Origin: Flavobacterium silvaticum
GTDB taxonomy: Bacteria > Bacteroidota > Bacteroidia > Flavobacteriales > Flavobacteriaceae
Direction: 5' to 3'
DNA: 64,000 bases
NCBI RefSeq assembly: GCF_012911565.1
Contig: NZ_JAAMPU010000107.1
Coordinates: 372,001-436,000 of the forward strand
This document shows positions 51,326-60,877 of this stretch, piece after piece. Positions within the stretch are counted from its first letter, which is position 1, and the number at the start of each line of letters is the position of its first letter. The position numbers and the translations under genes were made by a program. A model generated the notes under the pieces. The model searched no databases and was not told where the DNA came from. It saw only the letters and a program-made list of their open reading frames with translations.

Positions 51326-53520
51326 CAATTCTCCTTTTTATTGATCTGCCCCATGATGACCTGAAATAGCTTTACAGGCTCAAATGGCTTGATGATAATG
51401 TCGTTCATTCCGGCAGATATGGCTTCCTCTGTAATTTCACCTTTGTCGTAAGCGGTCAATGCAACGATTGGGGTTTCGATACCCATGGCACGGATCCGTC
51501 TTGTGGTTTCAAACCCGTTGATTACGGGCATATTGATATCCATCAGGATCAAATCGTACTTGTTTTTCTTCTGGAGCATGGCAAGTGCGGCAATCCCATC
51601 GTCTACAATCTGGCATTTGAAACTGTGGTTTTCAAGGATTTTCTTGGTCACCATCTGATTGATCTTGTTGTCTTCTACAACCAAAACGTTGAAAATCTGG
51701 CCGGAAGTCAAATCGACCTCGATGTTGTTGACAATCTCATTCGCCTTTTCCGGATTGTGTTCCAGCGGAATGGTAAAACTGAATGTGGTTCCTGCGCCTT
51801 CGGCACTTTCCAATTGTATCTCGCTCCCGAAAAGTTCAATGAGTTTTTTGACGATTGACAAGCCGAGCCCGGTTCCCTGATAATCACTTTCCTTGCGTTC
51901 GATCTGGACAAACTTCTCGAAAATCTTATCCTGATCTTCTTTCGCGATCCCGATCCCGTTATCTGAAATACTGAAATGGATAAAATGCATATTGCCTTCT
52001 ATCTTTTCCTGTTTTGCTGAAATATGGACCTCGCCGTTTTGGGTGAACTTGAGCGCATTGCTGACAAGATTCATGAAAATCTGGGACAAACGAAGCTTAT
52101 CTCCAATCAGGAATTCAGGGATTTCCGGATCCGTTTCAAGAATAAGCGTATTTCGGTTTTTGGTAGCTATGAACTGCAATGAATCGCGAATGGTCGCCAA
52201 TTCATCAGAAAGATTGAATGTCAGGTGTTCCAGAACCACGCGTTTCTCCTCGATTTTATTGATTTGAAGGATGTCGTTTACAAGCGACAACAGATACTTG
52301 GCGGAGAACTTGAGCGAATTCAAATGCGGGCTGTTCTTCAACTCTTTATGCTCGTCTGAAATCATGTTGGTAATTCCGACAACGCCATACAAAGGCGTCC
52401 GCAATTCATGGCTGATCGTAGAAACGAATTGGGTTTTTAACCGCGCGGCTTCCTCGGCTTTTTCCTTGGCGATGCGAAGTTCTTCATTAGTAAGCAGCAA
52501 CTCGGCGTTCTTTTGTTTTCGGAACAAGTTGTTTTTGTACAGCAGATACGTCAATAGCAAAAGGGCCAGCAACGTTATCACGAACAGGATTACAATTATC
52601 TGTGATTTTTTAAGGCTCAGCGACTGGATCTCCTTTTCGGCTTCAATACGCTGGACGGCACGCTTGTATTCGTCGAGTTCGAGATTCTGTCCTTCGTTGG
52701 CCGCCACCTGGAGTTTATCCTGGTTGTAGATCGAGTCTTTTATCTGGCCGTAAAGATCAAGGTATTTGTAAGCGTTGCGATAATCGTTTTTCTTGTAAAG
52801 AAATTTTGAATACTCCTGATACGAATAGGACAAATCCAATATTTCACCTGTTTTTGCTGCAGTTGACATGGCCTTCCTGAAATACTCAGCCGCTTTTTCG
52901 TCCTTATTTTTATGTGACAGAAGCATGGCATTCAGTAGCAATCGTGCTGCATCAAGGCTTTTTCTCCCGAATTTATCAAAATGCTGGTTTACGTATTCCA
53001 GATATGGTTCACCTTTTTCAAATTGCCCAATGTCGAAATAAGCCCAACCCATATTAAGCTTGGTGAATACCATTTGGGCCGTATCTTTTATACGCTCGCT
53101 GAAGTATAGCGAACGGTCATAATAGAAAAGTCCTTTCTCGTATTGCTTTTTCTCAAAACAATACATGTTTCCAAGGTTGTTGTTGAGCCAGTTTTTGAGC
53201 GAATCATTTTGGGTCTTATTCGCGTATTCAAGGCCTTTGTTGTAATAATTGATAGCCTTATCCGGCTCTGACAGTTCGTCGTAATTACCGGCAATGGTGT
53301 TATATGCCGTAGCGATAAGATAAGCATCATCAATAGCGACGGCACGTTTTAAAGCTTCGCGCGAATATTGTAGGGATTCCTTGAATTTGAGTTCGACCAG
53401 ATAGTTGTCGGCAATGTCCGTAAGTTTTGTGATTTCACGTTTTTCCGTATCCGTAGATTGGGCCTGCGCGCAGAAAATGCCGCAAAGAAACGCGAGGGAC
53501 AACAGGTTGCGCAATAACAT
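51325..53520 (-). CDS. TPR hybrid histidine kinase / response regulator
   Basis: 731 aa from ATG 53520, preceded by an exact TATATTTG promoter element; the frame open up to 53580 lies upstream of that element. Order: signal peptide (LLSLAFLCGIFCAQAQS), about six TPR units (35-280), coiled helix, one membrane helix (IIVILFVITLLALLLLTYLLY), HisKA with phospho-accepting His in FVSTISHELRTP, HATPase_c with the GIGIAKEDQDKIFEKF and GTGLGLSIVKKL boxes, and a C-terminal receiver with Asp in LILMDINMP. A periplasmic sensor, with hybrid relay, typical of Bacteroidota; no output domain is present and no partner regulator is adjacent. Confidence 0.93.
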   Translation of the reverse strand: MLLRNLLSLAFLCGIFCAQAQSTDTEKREITKLTDIADNYLVELKFKESLQYSREALKRAVAIDDAYLIATAYNTIAGNYDELSEPDKAINYYNKGLEYANKTQNDSLKNWLNNNLGNMYCFEKKQYEKGLFYYDRSLYFSERIKDTAQMVFTKLNMGWAYFDIGQFEKGEPYLEYVNQHFDKFGRKSLDAARLLLNAMLLSHKNKDEKAAEYFRKAMSTAAKTGEILDLSYSYQEYSKFLYKKNDYRNAYKYLDLYGQIKDSIYNQDKLQVAANEGQNLELDEYKRAVQRIEAEKEIQSLSLKKSQIIVILFVITLLALLLLTYLLYKNNLFRKQKNAELLLTNEELRIAKEKAEEAARLKTQFVSTISHELRTPLYGVVGITNMISDEHKELKNSPHLNSLKFSAKYLLSLVNDILQINKIEEKRVVLEHLTFNLSDELATIRDSLQFIATKNRNTLILETDPEIPEFLIGDKLRLSQIFMNLVSNALKFTQNGEVHISAKQEKIEGNMHFIHFSISDNGIGIAKEDQDKIFEKFVQIERKESDYQGTGLGLSIVKKLIELFGSEIQLESAEGAGTTFSFTIPLEHNPEKANEIVNNIEVDLTSGQIFNVLVVEDNKINQMVTKKILENHSFKCQIVDDGIAALAMLQKKNKYDLILMDINMPVINGFETTRRIRAMGIETPIVALTAYDKGEITEEAISAGMNDIIIKPFEPVKLFQVIMGQINKKEN

Positions 53521-53538
53521 TTGGTCGGTTTGGTTATC

Positions 53539-53546
53539 CAAATATA
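53539..53546 (-). promoter_or_regulatory. -7 element (TATATTTG) before the hybrid kinase
   Basis: Exact TAnnTTTG on the minus strand, 19 nt before the ATG at 53520, which supports that start. Confidence 0.5.
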
Positions 53547-53604
53547 CAGAACAAGTCGTTACCTTTTTTGTCCGGACCAAAAAGTTTGGATAGTTGAACG
53601 ACCA

Positions 53605-53640
53605 AAAAAAATCCCGCTGTATTGTAGCGGGATTTGAATT
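53605..53640 (-). terminator. ettA terminator
   Basis: AAATCCCGCT (53609-53618) / AGCGGGATTT (53626-53635), followed on the minus strand by a T-run. Confidence 0.85.
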
Positions 53641-55335
53641 TTAATTGCGGATGAGTTTGCGGTACTTGATTCGTTTCGGAGTAAGATCGACACCCAGCCT
53701 TTTCTTTTTGTTTTCCTCATAATCGCTGAAACCGCCTTCAAAGAAATACACTTCGGAATTTCCTTCAAAAGCCAGAATGTGTGTACAAATCCTGTCGAGG
53801 AACCAACGGTCGTGGGAAATGACGACGGCACATCCGGCGAAATTCTCAAGGCCTTCTTCAAGCGCACGAAGCGTATTGATATCGAGGTCGTTCGTCGGCT
53901 CATCCAAAAGCAACACGTTTCCTTCTTCTTTGAGCGTCATGGCCAGATGCAGTCGGTTTCGTTCACCACCGGAAAGCATCGATACCTTTTTATTCTGGTC
54001 GCTTCCGCCAAAATTGAAACGACTCAAATAAGCCCTTGAATTGACCTGCTTCCCGCCCATCATGATCAGTTCCTGACCGTCTGCGAAATTTTCCCAGATG
54101 GTTTTTTCCGGATCTATGTTCGAATGCGACTGATCGACGTAAGCGATCTTAACCGTATCTCCAACGGCAAATGCACCTGCATCGGGTTGCAATTCATCCA
54201 TGATCATTTTAAAGATCGTCGTTTTTCCGGCTCCATTCGGCCCGATGATACCGACTATCCCTGCCTGTGGCAATTTAAAGTTCAGGTTGTCATACAATAA
54301 TTTTTCACCGAATGCTTTGGCTACGTGATCAGCCTCGATAACGTTGGTTCCGAGACGCGGCCCGTTCGGGATATAGATTTCGAGTTTTTCATCGAGCTCT
54401 TTCTGGTCTTCATTCAATAATTTGTCGTAGTTCTGAAGACGAGCTTTTTGTTTGGTCTGACGTCCTTTTGCTCCCTGACGAACCCATTCGAGCTCGCGTT
54501 CCAGGGTTTTTCGCCGTTTGGAAGCCGTTTTTTCTTCCTGCTCCAATCGTTTTCCTTTTTGTTCGAGCCAGGATGAATAGTTTCCTTTCCACGGAATGCC
54601 TTCTCCCCTGTCGAGTTCGAGTATCCATCCGGCCACATTATCAAGGAAATAACGGTCGTGGGTGACGGCGATGATGGTTCCCGGATATTGCTGTAAATGT
54701 TGCTCTAGCCACAATACCGATTCGGCGTCAAGGTGGTTCGTCGGTTCATCAAGCAACAATACGTCTGGCTGTTGAAGCAAAAGACGACACAAGGCTACCC
54801 GGCGTTTTTCACCACCAGAAAGAACTTTGATGGGCGTGTCCGGATCCGGTGTACGCAACGCATCCATGGCCACTTCGAGTTTGTTGTCGATTTCCCAGGC
54901 TCCTAAAGCGTCAATTTTATCCTGAAGTTCGGCCTGTCGATCCATGAGTTTTTGCATTTTGTCTGCATCTTCATAGACTTCGGGCAATCCGAATTGATCG
55001 TTTATCTTGTTGAATTCCTCCAAAACAGCCATGGTTCCGGCAACGCCTTCACGGACGATTTCGATTACGGTTTTATTTTCGTCGAGTTGCGGCTCCTGCT
55101 CCAGATAACCAACGGTGTAATTCGGGGCAAAGACCACATCGCCCTGATAATTTTTATCGACACCAGCAATGATGCGGAGTAATGACGATTTACCGGATCC
55201 GTTCAGACCCAGAATCCCTATTTTTGCACCGTAGAAAAAACTGAGGTAAATGTCTTTTAAGACCTGTTTGTTGTTAGCCGAATACGTCTTGGAGACTTTC
55301 GACATGGAGAATATGACTTTTTTATCGTCGGACAT
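53641..55335 (-). CDS. ettA: Energy-dependent translational throttle protein EttA (ABC-F)
   Basis: 564 aa, two tandem ABC ATPase domains without membrane segments. Walker A sequences GLNGSGKS (about 43) and GPNGAGKT (about 363), signatures LSGGEKRRVALC and LSGGERNRLHLA, and DEPTNHLD / DEPTNDLD. The linker between domains is the ABC-F P-site tRNA interaction motif with KGNYSSWLEQK. Binds the ribosomal E site and gates elongation according to the ATP/ADP ratio. The length and linker favour EttA over Uup or antibiotic-resistance ABC-F proteins. Confidence 0.92.
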   Translation of the reverse strand: MSDDKKVIFSMSKVSKTYSANNKQVLKDIYLSFFYGAKIGILGLNGSGKSSLLRIIAGVDKNYQGDVVFAPNYTVGYLEQEPQLDENKTVIEIVREGVAGTMAVLEEFNKINDQFGLPEVYEDADKMQKLMDRQAELQDKIDALGAWEIDNKLEVAMDALRTPDPDTPIKVLSGGEKRRVALCRLLLQQPDVLLLDEPTNHLDAESVLWLEQHLQQYPGTIIAVTHDRYFLDNVAGWILELDRGEGIPWKGNYSSWLEQKGKRLEQEEKTASKRRKTLERELEWVRQGAKGRQTKQKARLQNYDKLLNEDQKELDEKLEIYIPNGPRLGTNVIEADHVAKAFGEKLLYDNLNFKLPQAGIVGIIGPNGAGKTTIFKMIMDELQPDAGAFAVGDTVKIAYVDQSHSNIDPEKTIWENFADGQELIMMGGKQVNSRAYLSRFNFGGSDQNKKVSMLSGGERNRLHLAMTLKEEGNVLLLDEPTNDLDINTLRALEEGLENFAGCAVVISHDRWFLDRICTHILAFEGNSEVYFFEGGFSDYEENKKKRLGVDLTPKRIKYRKLIRN

Positions 55336-55373
55336 GGAGGTTATTTTTTATTGGTATTTTTATTTTTTATTGA

Positions 55374-55556
55374 TCAGACACGGCCTTTGAGTGAACTGAA
55401 AACCCAGGCGTTGGCTAAAAAACCAAGACCGACGGCTCCGAATCCCCAACCTGCGACATCAGTATATCTGAAAATTCCTAATCCTATCAGTAATAATCCC
55501 ATGAGGACCATAATGAAAGTGGCCCAGCCAAGGATTGTGTTTTTGTTCGTTTTCAT
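55374..55556 (-). CDS. Small membrane protein, flavobacterial CAL67264-type
   Basis: 60 aa: TILGWATFIMVLMGLLLIGLGIF and GWGFGAVGLGFLANAWVF are two membrane helices with a short polar loop. I recall this sequence type as a 60-aa conserved membrane protein family in Flavobacteriia named from locus CAL67264; function unknown. It lies 39 nt upstream of ettA on the same strand. Confidence 0.75.
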   Translation of the reverse strand: MKTNKNTILGWATFIMVLMGLLLIGLGIFRYTDVAGWGFGAVGLGFLANAWVFSSLKGRV

Positions 55557-55637
55557 TTTATTTTTTAAGGGCTGTAAATATCGGAATTCCTTCGGTTAAA
55601 TCAATCATTGGAAATCCTAAATCGACAAATGGAATCG

Positions 55638-56633
55638 TCAGTCAAAAATCCCTATCAGCATCTCTTTCAAAAGGTCGCCGTTAGTCAACGATGCGCCTAC
55701 GCCTTTGCTTCTTATATCAATTTTCCGCAGGTTGTTTACAATGCCGCTGACCTTTTTCATAGGATAGTTTCGCGCAGCCATTTCATAATCCTTGATGAAA
55801 TACGGGGATACTTTGAGTACCGATGCCGCCGTTTTCTTGTCTTTCAATCCATGATACTGAAGCAACTGGACAAAAAACTGGAATACAAGGCTCGTCGTGA
55901 CAACCATTGGATTATCCTTTGGATTGTCCGCAAAATATTTGGCAATCTGATACGCTTTCAACCGATTGGCTTCACCCAAAGCCTTTCTTAGCTCGAATAC
56001 ATTATAGTCTTTGCTGAAACCGATATTTTCCTGGATATCTTTGGTCGAAATGATGTTTCCTTTAGGAATCACGAGTGCGAGTTTGTCCATTTCATTGCTG
56101 ATTTTGGACAAGTCGGTTCCGAGGAATTCCGCGAGCATCGCACACGCTTTTGGTTCTATACCATAGCCGCGCCCTTTCAAAACGCGCTCTATCCATGATG
56201 AAACCTGGTAATCGCGAAGTTTGGCACTGTCGAAAACAACACCGTTCTTCTCAAAATTCTTGAGGACTTTCTTTCGTTTATCTACCGTTTTGTATTTATA
56301 GCAAATGACGAGTACCGTGCTCGGCGTGGGATTATCTGCGTAAGCTTCGAATTTTTCGAAAGTCTTGACCAATTCCTGGGCTTCTTTGACCACTACGAGT
56401 TGTCTTTCGGCCATCATCGGATAGCGTTTTGCAGACGATACGATGTCGTCTACCGAAGTATCCCGACCATACACCACGGTTTGGTTGAAACCTTTTTCTT
56501 CCTCGGCCAGCAAATTATTTTCGAGATACTCGCTGATTTTGTCAATATAATATGGCTCTTCGCCCATGAGCAGATACAGCGGCTTTACCTTTCCGGCCTT
56601 AATGTCGCTTACAATTTTCGCTGCTTCTTCCAT
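55638..56633 (-). CDS. holA: DNA polymerase III subunit delta
   Basis: 331 aa. Clamp-loader delta subunit, which opens the beta clamp. Features: N-terminal PLYLLMGEEPYYIDKISEYL, the TVVYGRDTSVDDIVSSAKRYPMMAERQLVVVKEAQ nucleotide-fold region and the helical collar C-terminal part (FGLSKDYNVFELRKALG, KDKKTAASVLKVSPYFIKDY). It lacks Walker motifs, as usual for delta. ATG at 56633; a TTG-N23-TATTTTTG promoter precedes it. Divergent from the HSDR_N-type gene. Confidence 0.9.
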   Translation of the reverse strand: MEEAAKIVSDIKAGKVKPLYLLMGEEPYYIDKISEYLENNLLAEEEKGFNQTVVYGRDTSVDDIVSSAKRYPMMAERQLVVVKEAQELVKTFEKFEAYADNPTPSTVLVICYKYKTVDKRKKVLKNFEKNGVVFDSAKLRDYQVSSWIERVLKGRGYGIEPKACAMLAEFLGTDLSKISNEMDKLALVIPKGNIISTKDIQENIGFSKDYNVFELRKALGEANRLKAYQIAKYFADNPKDNPMVVTTSLVFQFFVQLLQYHGLKDKKTAASVLKVSPYFIKDYEMAARNYPMKKVSGIVNNLRKIDIRSKGVGASLTNGDLLKEMLIGIFD

Positions 56634-56649
56634 AAATGATGTGTCCCGT

Positions 56650-56683
56650 CAAAAATAAGCTTTACACCTTGTATGGAAAACAA
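56650..56683 (-). promoter_or_regulatory. Possible holA promoter
   Basis: On the minus strand TTG (56683-56681), 23 nt, TATTTTTG (56657-56650), 16 nt before the ATG. Confidence 0.5.
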
Positions 56684-56738
56684 TTTCCGGATGAAGTTTT
56701 AAACCAACGACGATGGTAAAATTTCGTTTCTTTGCAGC

Positions 56739-57197
56739 ATGCGTGAATTATCGTTTCCTGCCTATCAGTTCCGATATAAAAAAGACAACGGACAGACGTT
56801 GATCTTTTGTGAAACACGCAAGAAATTCGTGGTACTTACACCGGAAGAATGGGTCCGCCAGCATACAGTGAAATTCCTGTTGAACGAACTCAACTACCCG
56901 ACAGGTTTGTTAAATGTAGAGCGATTGATAAATCTGAATGGATTATCCAAACGATACGACATAGTTATCTATAATACAGATGGTTCCGTTTTTTTACTTG
57001 TAGAATGCAAAGCACCTGAAGTTATGGTTGGCCAGCATGTTTTCGACCAGATCGCCCGTTATAATCTGTCAATGAAAGCGGATTATCTGATGGTGACAAA
57101 TGGTCTTTCGCACTACTTCTGCAAACTCGATTACACGAATGGACGATATAATTTCTTAAGGTCGCTTCCATCCTATCCTAAACCAAAATCCATATGA
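56739..57197 (+). CDS. Type I restriction HsdR N-terminal-like (PD-(D/E)XK) protein
   Basis: 152 aa. The block RYDIVIYNTDGSVFLLVECKAPE has the Asp-x(n)-Glu-x-Lys core of the HSDR_N_2 endonuclease-like domain; PEEWVRQHTVKFLLNELNYP is the usual N-terminal helix of this family. There is no helicase or modification subunit nearby, so it is not a type I restriction system. Conserved next to holA in flavobacteria as I recall, which suggests a chromosome-maintenance role, but none is known. The stop overlaps the next start (ATGA). Confidence 0.75.
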   Translation: MRELSFPAYQFRYKKDNGQTLIFCETRKKFVVLTPEEWVRQHTVKFLLNELNYPTGLLNVERLINLNGLSKRYDIVIYNTDGSVFLLVECKAPEVMVGQHVFDQIARYNLSMKADYLMVTNGLSHYFCKLDYTNGRYNFLRSLPSYPKPKSI

Positions 57198-58198
57198 GCC
57201 AATCATTGCGAATCGCCATTGTCATATTGAATTGGAACGGAGCCGGATTGCTTCGGAAGTTCCTGCCATCTGTGGTAAATTATTCACCTGATGCCGAAAT
57301 CTGGGTTGCCGATAATGCTTCTACTGATGATTCGGTCGCTGTACTGAAATCGGAATTTCCATCGGTCAAAATTGTAGTCAACAATAAAAATTACGGTTTC
57401 GCCGGCGGATACAACGAGGCCTTGAAATCTATCGATGCCGATGTGTATGCGCTTGTCAATTCAGACATCGAAGTCACAAACGGCTGGCTCGATTCCGTAA
57501 GGTCCAGATTTGAATCGAATCTCGAAACCGGTATCATCCAACCTAAAATCCTTGATTATAAAAACAAAGGCCTATTTGAGTATGCAGGTGCTGCAGGTGG
57601 CTTCATAGATAAATTCGGGTATCCGTTCTGTCGCGGGAGACTTTTTGACACCCTGGAAAAGGACGAAGGACAATATAATGACGACCATACCATTTTTTGG
57701 GCGAGCGGCGCGTGTTTCTTTATCCGGAAAACCATTTTTGATAACCTTGGAGGTTTTGATGAGGACTTTTTTGCACATCAGGAAGAAATTGACCTGTGCT
57801 GGCGTGCTTTTAACTCAGGCCATGAGGCTTTTTATATTTCACAATCTACAGTTTATCACCTAGGTGGCGCCACATTAAATGAAGGACATCCGCGAAAAAC
57901 CTACCTCAACTTTCGGAATTCACTGTTGATGCTGGCCAAGAACCTTCCGTCGAAAAGGCTTATTCCTGTCATTTTCATTCGGCTTTGCCTGGACGGAATC
58001 GCTGCGATTCGCTTTTTGTTTCAAGGGAAAATCAGGCATTTTTTTGAAGTCGCCCATGCACATTTCGGATTCTACAAGCGGCTGCCATCAACTTTAGTAA
58101 AAAGAAAAAATTCACAATATGATTCGTACTTTGCCGTTAAAAATTTAATATTTTCCTATTTTATCCAAGGCAAAAAACGCTTTACGGATTTATTTTAA
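57194..58198 (+). CDS. Glycosyltransferase family 2
   Basis: 334 aa, GT-A fold. IVILNWNGAGLLRKFLPS at the start, ADNASTDDS, the DxD-like region in YALVNSDIEV, FWASGACFFIRK, and EEIDLCWRAF are motifs of WbbL/rhamnosyl-type GT2 enzymes. A C-terminal amphipathic or membrane-associated region follows (260-334), LIPVIFIRLCLDGIAAIRFLF. Probably adds a sugar to a lipid-linked glycan in the inner membrane. It overlaps the HSDR_N-type gene by ATGA, so it is translationally coupled, which is an odd functional pairing. Confidence 0.9.
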   Translation: MSQSLRIAIVILNWNGAGLLRKFLPSVVNYSPDAEIWVADNASTDDSVAVLKSEFPSVKIVVNNKNYGFAGGYNEALKSIDADVYALVNSDIEVTNGWLDSVRSRFESNLETGIIQPKILDYKNKGLFEYAGAAGGFIDKFGYPFCRGRLFDTLEKDEGQYNDDHTIFWASGACFFIRKTIFDNLGGFDEDFFAHQEEIDLCWRAFNSGHEAFYISQSTVYHLGGATLNEGHPRKTYLNFRNSLLMLAKNLPSKRLIPVIFIRLCLDGIAAIRFLFQGKIRHFFEVAHAHFGFYKRLPSTLVKRKNSQYDSYFAVKNLIFSYFIQGKKRFTDLF

Positions 58199-58242
58199 CA
58201 ATAGTTTAAGCCCTTCTATTTCTGTTAAAAAAAGTGTTGGGC

Positions 58243-58250
58243 TATTTTTG
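58243..58250 (+). promoter_or_regulatory. -7 element (TATTTTTG) before the OmpA-like lipoprotein
   Basis: Exact TAnnTTTG, 25 nt before ATG 58276. It lies inside the longer frame starting at a GTG (58234), which argues against that start. Confidence 0.5.
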
Positions 58251-58275
58251 TAAAGAACCTAATTTAGAAATCAAG

Positions 58276-59115
58276 ATGAAAAAAGCACTTCTAGCTTTAT
58301 CTGTAGTAGCTCTGTCATTGAGTTCGTGCGGAACTAAAAAAAAGCTCGCCGAATGTGAGGCAAAGAACAAGGAAATTCAGGATTTGCTGAACACGGCAAC
58401 CGTCAAACTCAATACCTGCCTTTCCGAAAAAGAGGCGCTTAACAGCCAGATCGATTACCTTAAGAAGAACAATGCTGATTTGATGAATACGGTGGGGAAT
58501 GTGACAACCTTATCTTCTAAAGGCGCTGCAAATCTGGAAAAATCTCTGGAAAGCATGAAGGAGAAAGATTTGAAAATCACAAGACTTCAGGATGCGCTTA
58601 CACGTAAAGACAGTGTTACGCTGGCTTTAGTCACAAGCCTGAAACGAGAAGTCGGAATAAATGACCCTGATATCCAGGTCAATGTTGAAAAAGGAGTGGT
58701 ATTTATTTCAATCGCCGATAAGTTGTTGTTCAAAAGTGGCAGTTATAATGTAAGCGATGGCGCGAAAGCAGTATTGGCTAAGGTCGCCAAAGTGATCAAT
58801 TCCAAGCCAGATTTTGAATGTATGGTTGAAGGTCATACAGACAACGTACCTTATGTTTCCAATGGAACGTTGCTTGACAACTGGGATTTATCCGTGAAAC
58901 GTTCAACATCAATTATCCGTGTTCTTACAAAAGACCTTGGAGTTGCACCTAAACAGTTGATCGCTGCCGGACGTGGAGAATATATTCCGTTGGTTGAAAA
59001 TAACACTGCCGAGAACCGCGCCACAAATCGTCGTACCAGAATTGTCATCCTTCCAAAAATTGATCAGTTCTATGATATGATCGAAAAGGAAATGAAAAAC
59101 CAGCAAGGGAAATAA
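58276..59115 (+). CDS. OmpA-family lipoprotein
   Basis: 279 aa from ATG 58276. Lipoprotein signal with lipobox LSSC (Cys18), followed by a Lys/Glu/Asn-rich coiled-coil stretch (25-115). The C-terminal 140 residues are an OmpA-like peptidoglycan-binding domain: ADKLLFKSGSYNVSDG, VEGHTDNVPY and AAGRGEYIPLVENNTAENRATNRRTRIVILP, with the NRxTNRRT diaminopimelate-binding residues. It tethers the outer membrane to the cell wall, like Pal. The GTG-started longer form overlaps the promoter and is rejected. Confidence 0.92.
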   Translation: MKKALLALSVVALSLSSCGTKKKLAECEAKNKEIQDLLNTATVKLNTCLSEKEALNSQIDYLKKNNADLMNTVGNVTTLSSKGAANLEKSLESMKEKDLKITRLQDALTRKDSVTLALVTSLKREVGINDPDIQVNVEKGVVFISIADKLLFKSGSYNVSDGAKAVLAKVAKVINSKPDFECMVEGHTDNVPYVSNGTLLDNWDLSVKRSTSIIRVLTKDLGVAPKQLIAAGRGEYIPLVENNTAENRATNRRTRIVILPKIDQFYDMIEKEMKNQQGK

Positions 59116-59138
59116 TAATGTTCCTTTCCAAATAAATA

Positions 59139-59170
59139 GCCAACGCCCCGTTAATAGCGGGGCGTTGGCG
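59139..59170. terminator. Strong GC-rich hairpin after the OmpA lipoprotein gene
   Basis: 12-bp perfect stem (59139-59150 / 59158-59169), GCCAACGCCCCG type, with a 7-nt loop. A long T-run is missing on the plus strand, so it may stabilise the 3' end rather than act as a classical terminator. Confidence 0.6.
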
Positions 59171-59209
59171 TTTAAACAAATGGTAACAGGTATTTCTTTT
59201 TCCGATAAA

Positions 59210-60763
59210 TTATTTCTTGATGAACCTTATGGTTTCAGATTCATTGATTTTTAGCATATAAACTCCCTGAGTGAGTACGGAGACATCTATCGGCTTTTGA
59301 AAATCAGATACGGTTTCCAAAACTTTTTGCCCAATTGTATTGTAAATTTTCACTTGGGAACTCCTATCTATTCCAGACACGAATAATTGCGAAGTGGCAG
59401 GATTGGGATAAACCATAATAACATCCGAACCAATATCGTTTGTTCCCAGTGGCGCCATGTTTATTTTGGCCAGAAACGGATAATGATTGTCAGGCTGTTC
59501 AGGCTCGTGATGTATTGAATCAAAATCTGCCGATCCCATCGACATTCCAGCAACAAAGACATCTCCCTGCATATTTATACTCAATCCATTCACACTTGAA
59601 TAGTCACTGCTTACGGTTTTGGCCGCGGTAACGATTCCTTCTGGATCATATTTAACCAGTATGCCATTATTAGTGAAAAGCGAAATATTTGTATTAATTC
59701 CATTACCCCAATCTATTTGCGAGGCCGATTGCCCACTGACATAAACATTTCCCTGTGAGTCCAGATTTAGGAAATTCCTGTCGCCTAAAATAAACCGACC
59801 GTTTGCCGGAGTATCCCGGGCCCATTGAACGGCTCCTTCTGAATTGAGTTTGAGCAGATAAAAATCAGTAGCCGCTTCACTCTCCAAAGTAATCCCATCT
59901 ATGACCAGTGTTCCAAAAAGGGCTGATGCAAAATAAATTTCATTCTCAGATTTGGTAACTACGTGTGGCTCGCTGCAAGTAATGTCTTCAATGACTTTTA
60001 CCCATTGAAAAATACCTTGGGGATTATACTTGGAAATATAAACGGTGTACGGGAATTCAGTATCCAACGGTACACCTGCAAATTGCGCATTGAAATCAAT
60101 GCAGGAACCTGCCGCATACCAATTACCTTGCTCATCGACACTGACCGATGAAATCCTGCGAACGGAAACCTGTTCCACCTGCATTCCCGGAGTTCCATCC
60201 GGACTGTACTTTTTGAGGAAACTTTTGAAGAAATCACTGTAACCTATTATGATATTATCATCTGCATCAAGCGTCAAGGCCCGGAATTCGGCTATTTCAT
60301 TATACCAGTTACCTCCCATATCTGCGGGTTGAAGCCAATCATACCAAAGTAATTCCCCATTGCTATTGAATTTTGCAAGTACGTGCTGTTCGCCTTGAGA
60401 AACAGTACTGAATTCAACATCCTCGATGGTCATTTGATTGACGAATTTGAGGGCGACAATAATATTATGCTGGCTGTCTACAATAAGATTATGTGTCTGT
60501 ACGTGTCCGGAAATCGTCTTTGAGAAAAACAGCTCACCATCCGGATTGTATTTATTGATGAATTGATTTCCCAGAATATCGTTGTAAATAAATGGCTCGT
60601 CTTTAAACCCGGCATAATATAAATTGCCAGATTGGTCATTTGCAACGCTGTATCCAATCAAATCCGGATTGTACTGCATTTGTACCAAAGGAAACTTCAC
60701 CCACTCATACGTTTGGGCACAAAGACAAAACGGAAACAGTAACAATAATAGAATTCTCTTCAT
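59210..60763 (-). CDS. T9SS-exported protein with C-terminal sorting domain
   Basis: 517 aa from ATG 60763. N-terminal signal peptide (LLLLLFPFCLCAQ). The body is repetitive beta-rich sequence with recurrent D-x-G/N units such as DQSGNLYYAG, DADDNIIIG and DSQGNVYVSG, reminiscent of SBBP-type beta-propeller repeats. The end, VYPNPATSQLFVSGI...IYNTIGQKVLE...LTQGVYMLKI, is a type A sorting domain for the type IX secretion system, so it is carried across the outer membrane and probably attached to the surface. Function of the propeller unknown. Confidence 0.88.
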   Translation of the reverse strand: MKRILLLLLFPFCLCAQTYEWVKFPLVQMQYNPDLIGYSVANDQSGNLYYAGFKDEPFIYNDILGNQFINKYNPDGELFFSKTISGHVQTHNLIVDSQHNIIVALKFVNQMTIEDVEFSTVSQGEQHVLAKFNSNGELLWYDWLQPADMGGNWYNEIAEFRALTLDADDNIIIGYSDFFKSFLKKYSPDGTPGMQVEQVSVRRISSVSVDEQGNWYAAGSCIDFNAQFAGVPLDTEFPYTVYISKYNPQGIFQWVKVIEDITCSEPHVVTKSENEIYFASALFGTLVIDGITLESEAATDFYLLKLNSEGAVQWARDTPANGRFILGDRNFLNLDSQGNVYVSGQSASQIDWGNGINTNISLFTNNGILVKYDPEGIVTAAKTVSSDYSSVNGLSINMQGDVFVAGMSMGSADFDSIHHEPEQPDNHYPFLAKINMAPLGTNDIGSDVIMVYPNPATSQLFVSGIDRSSQVKIYNTIGQKVLETVSDFQKPIDVSVLTQGVYMLKINESETIRFIKK

Positions 60764-60877
60764 CACATAAAATTTTGATAAAGATATATGCCGTCAAATC
60801 AACCAAATGATAACTTGCTTAAATGACTGAAACAAAATAGTATGTTATGATCCTGATTGAGAATTCGAATATTAACT

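Noticed and set aside
56739..57197. Type I restriction-modification system
   Set aside because: Only a short HSDR_N-like domain is present; no helicase, specificity or methylase gene lies nearby.
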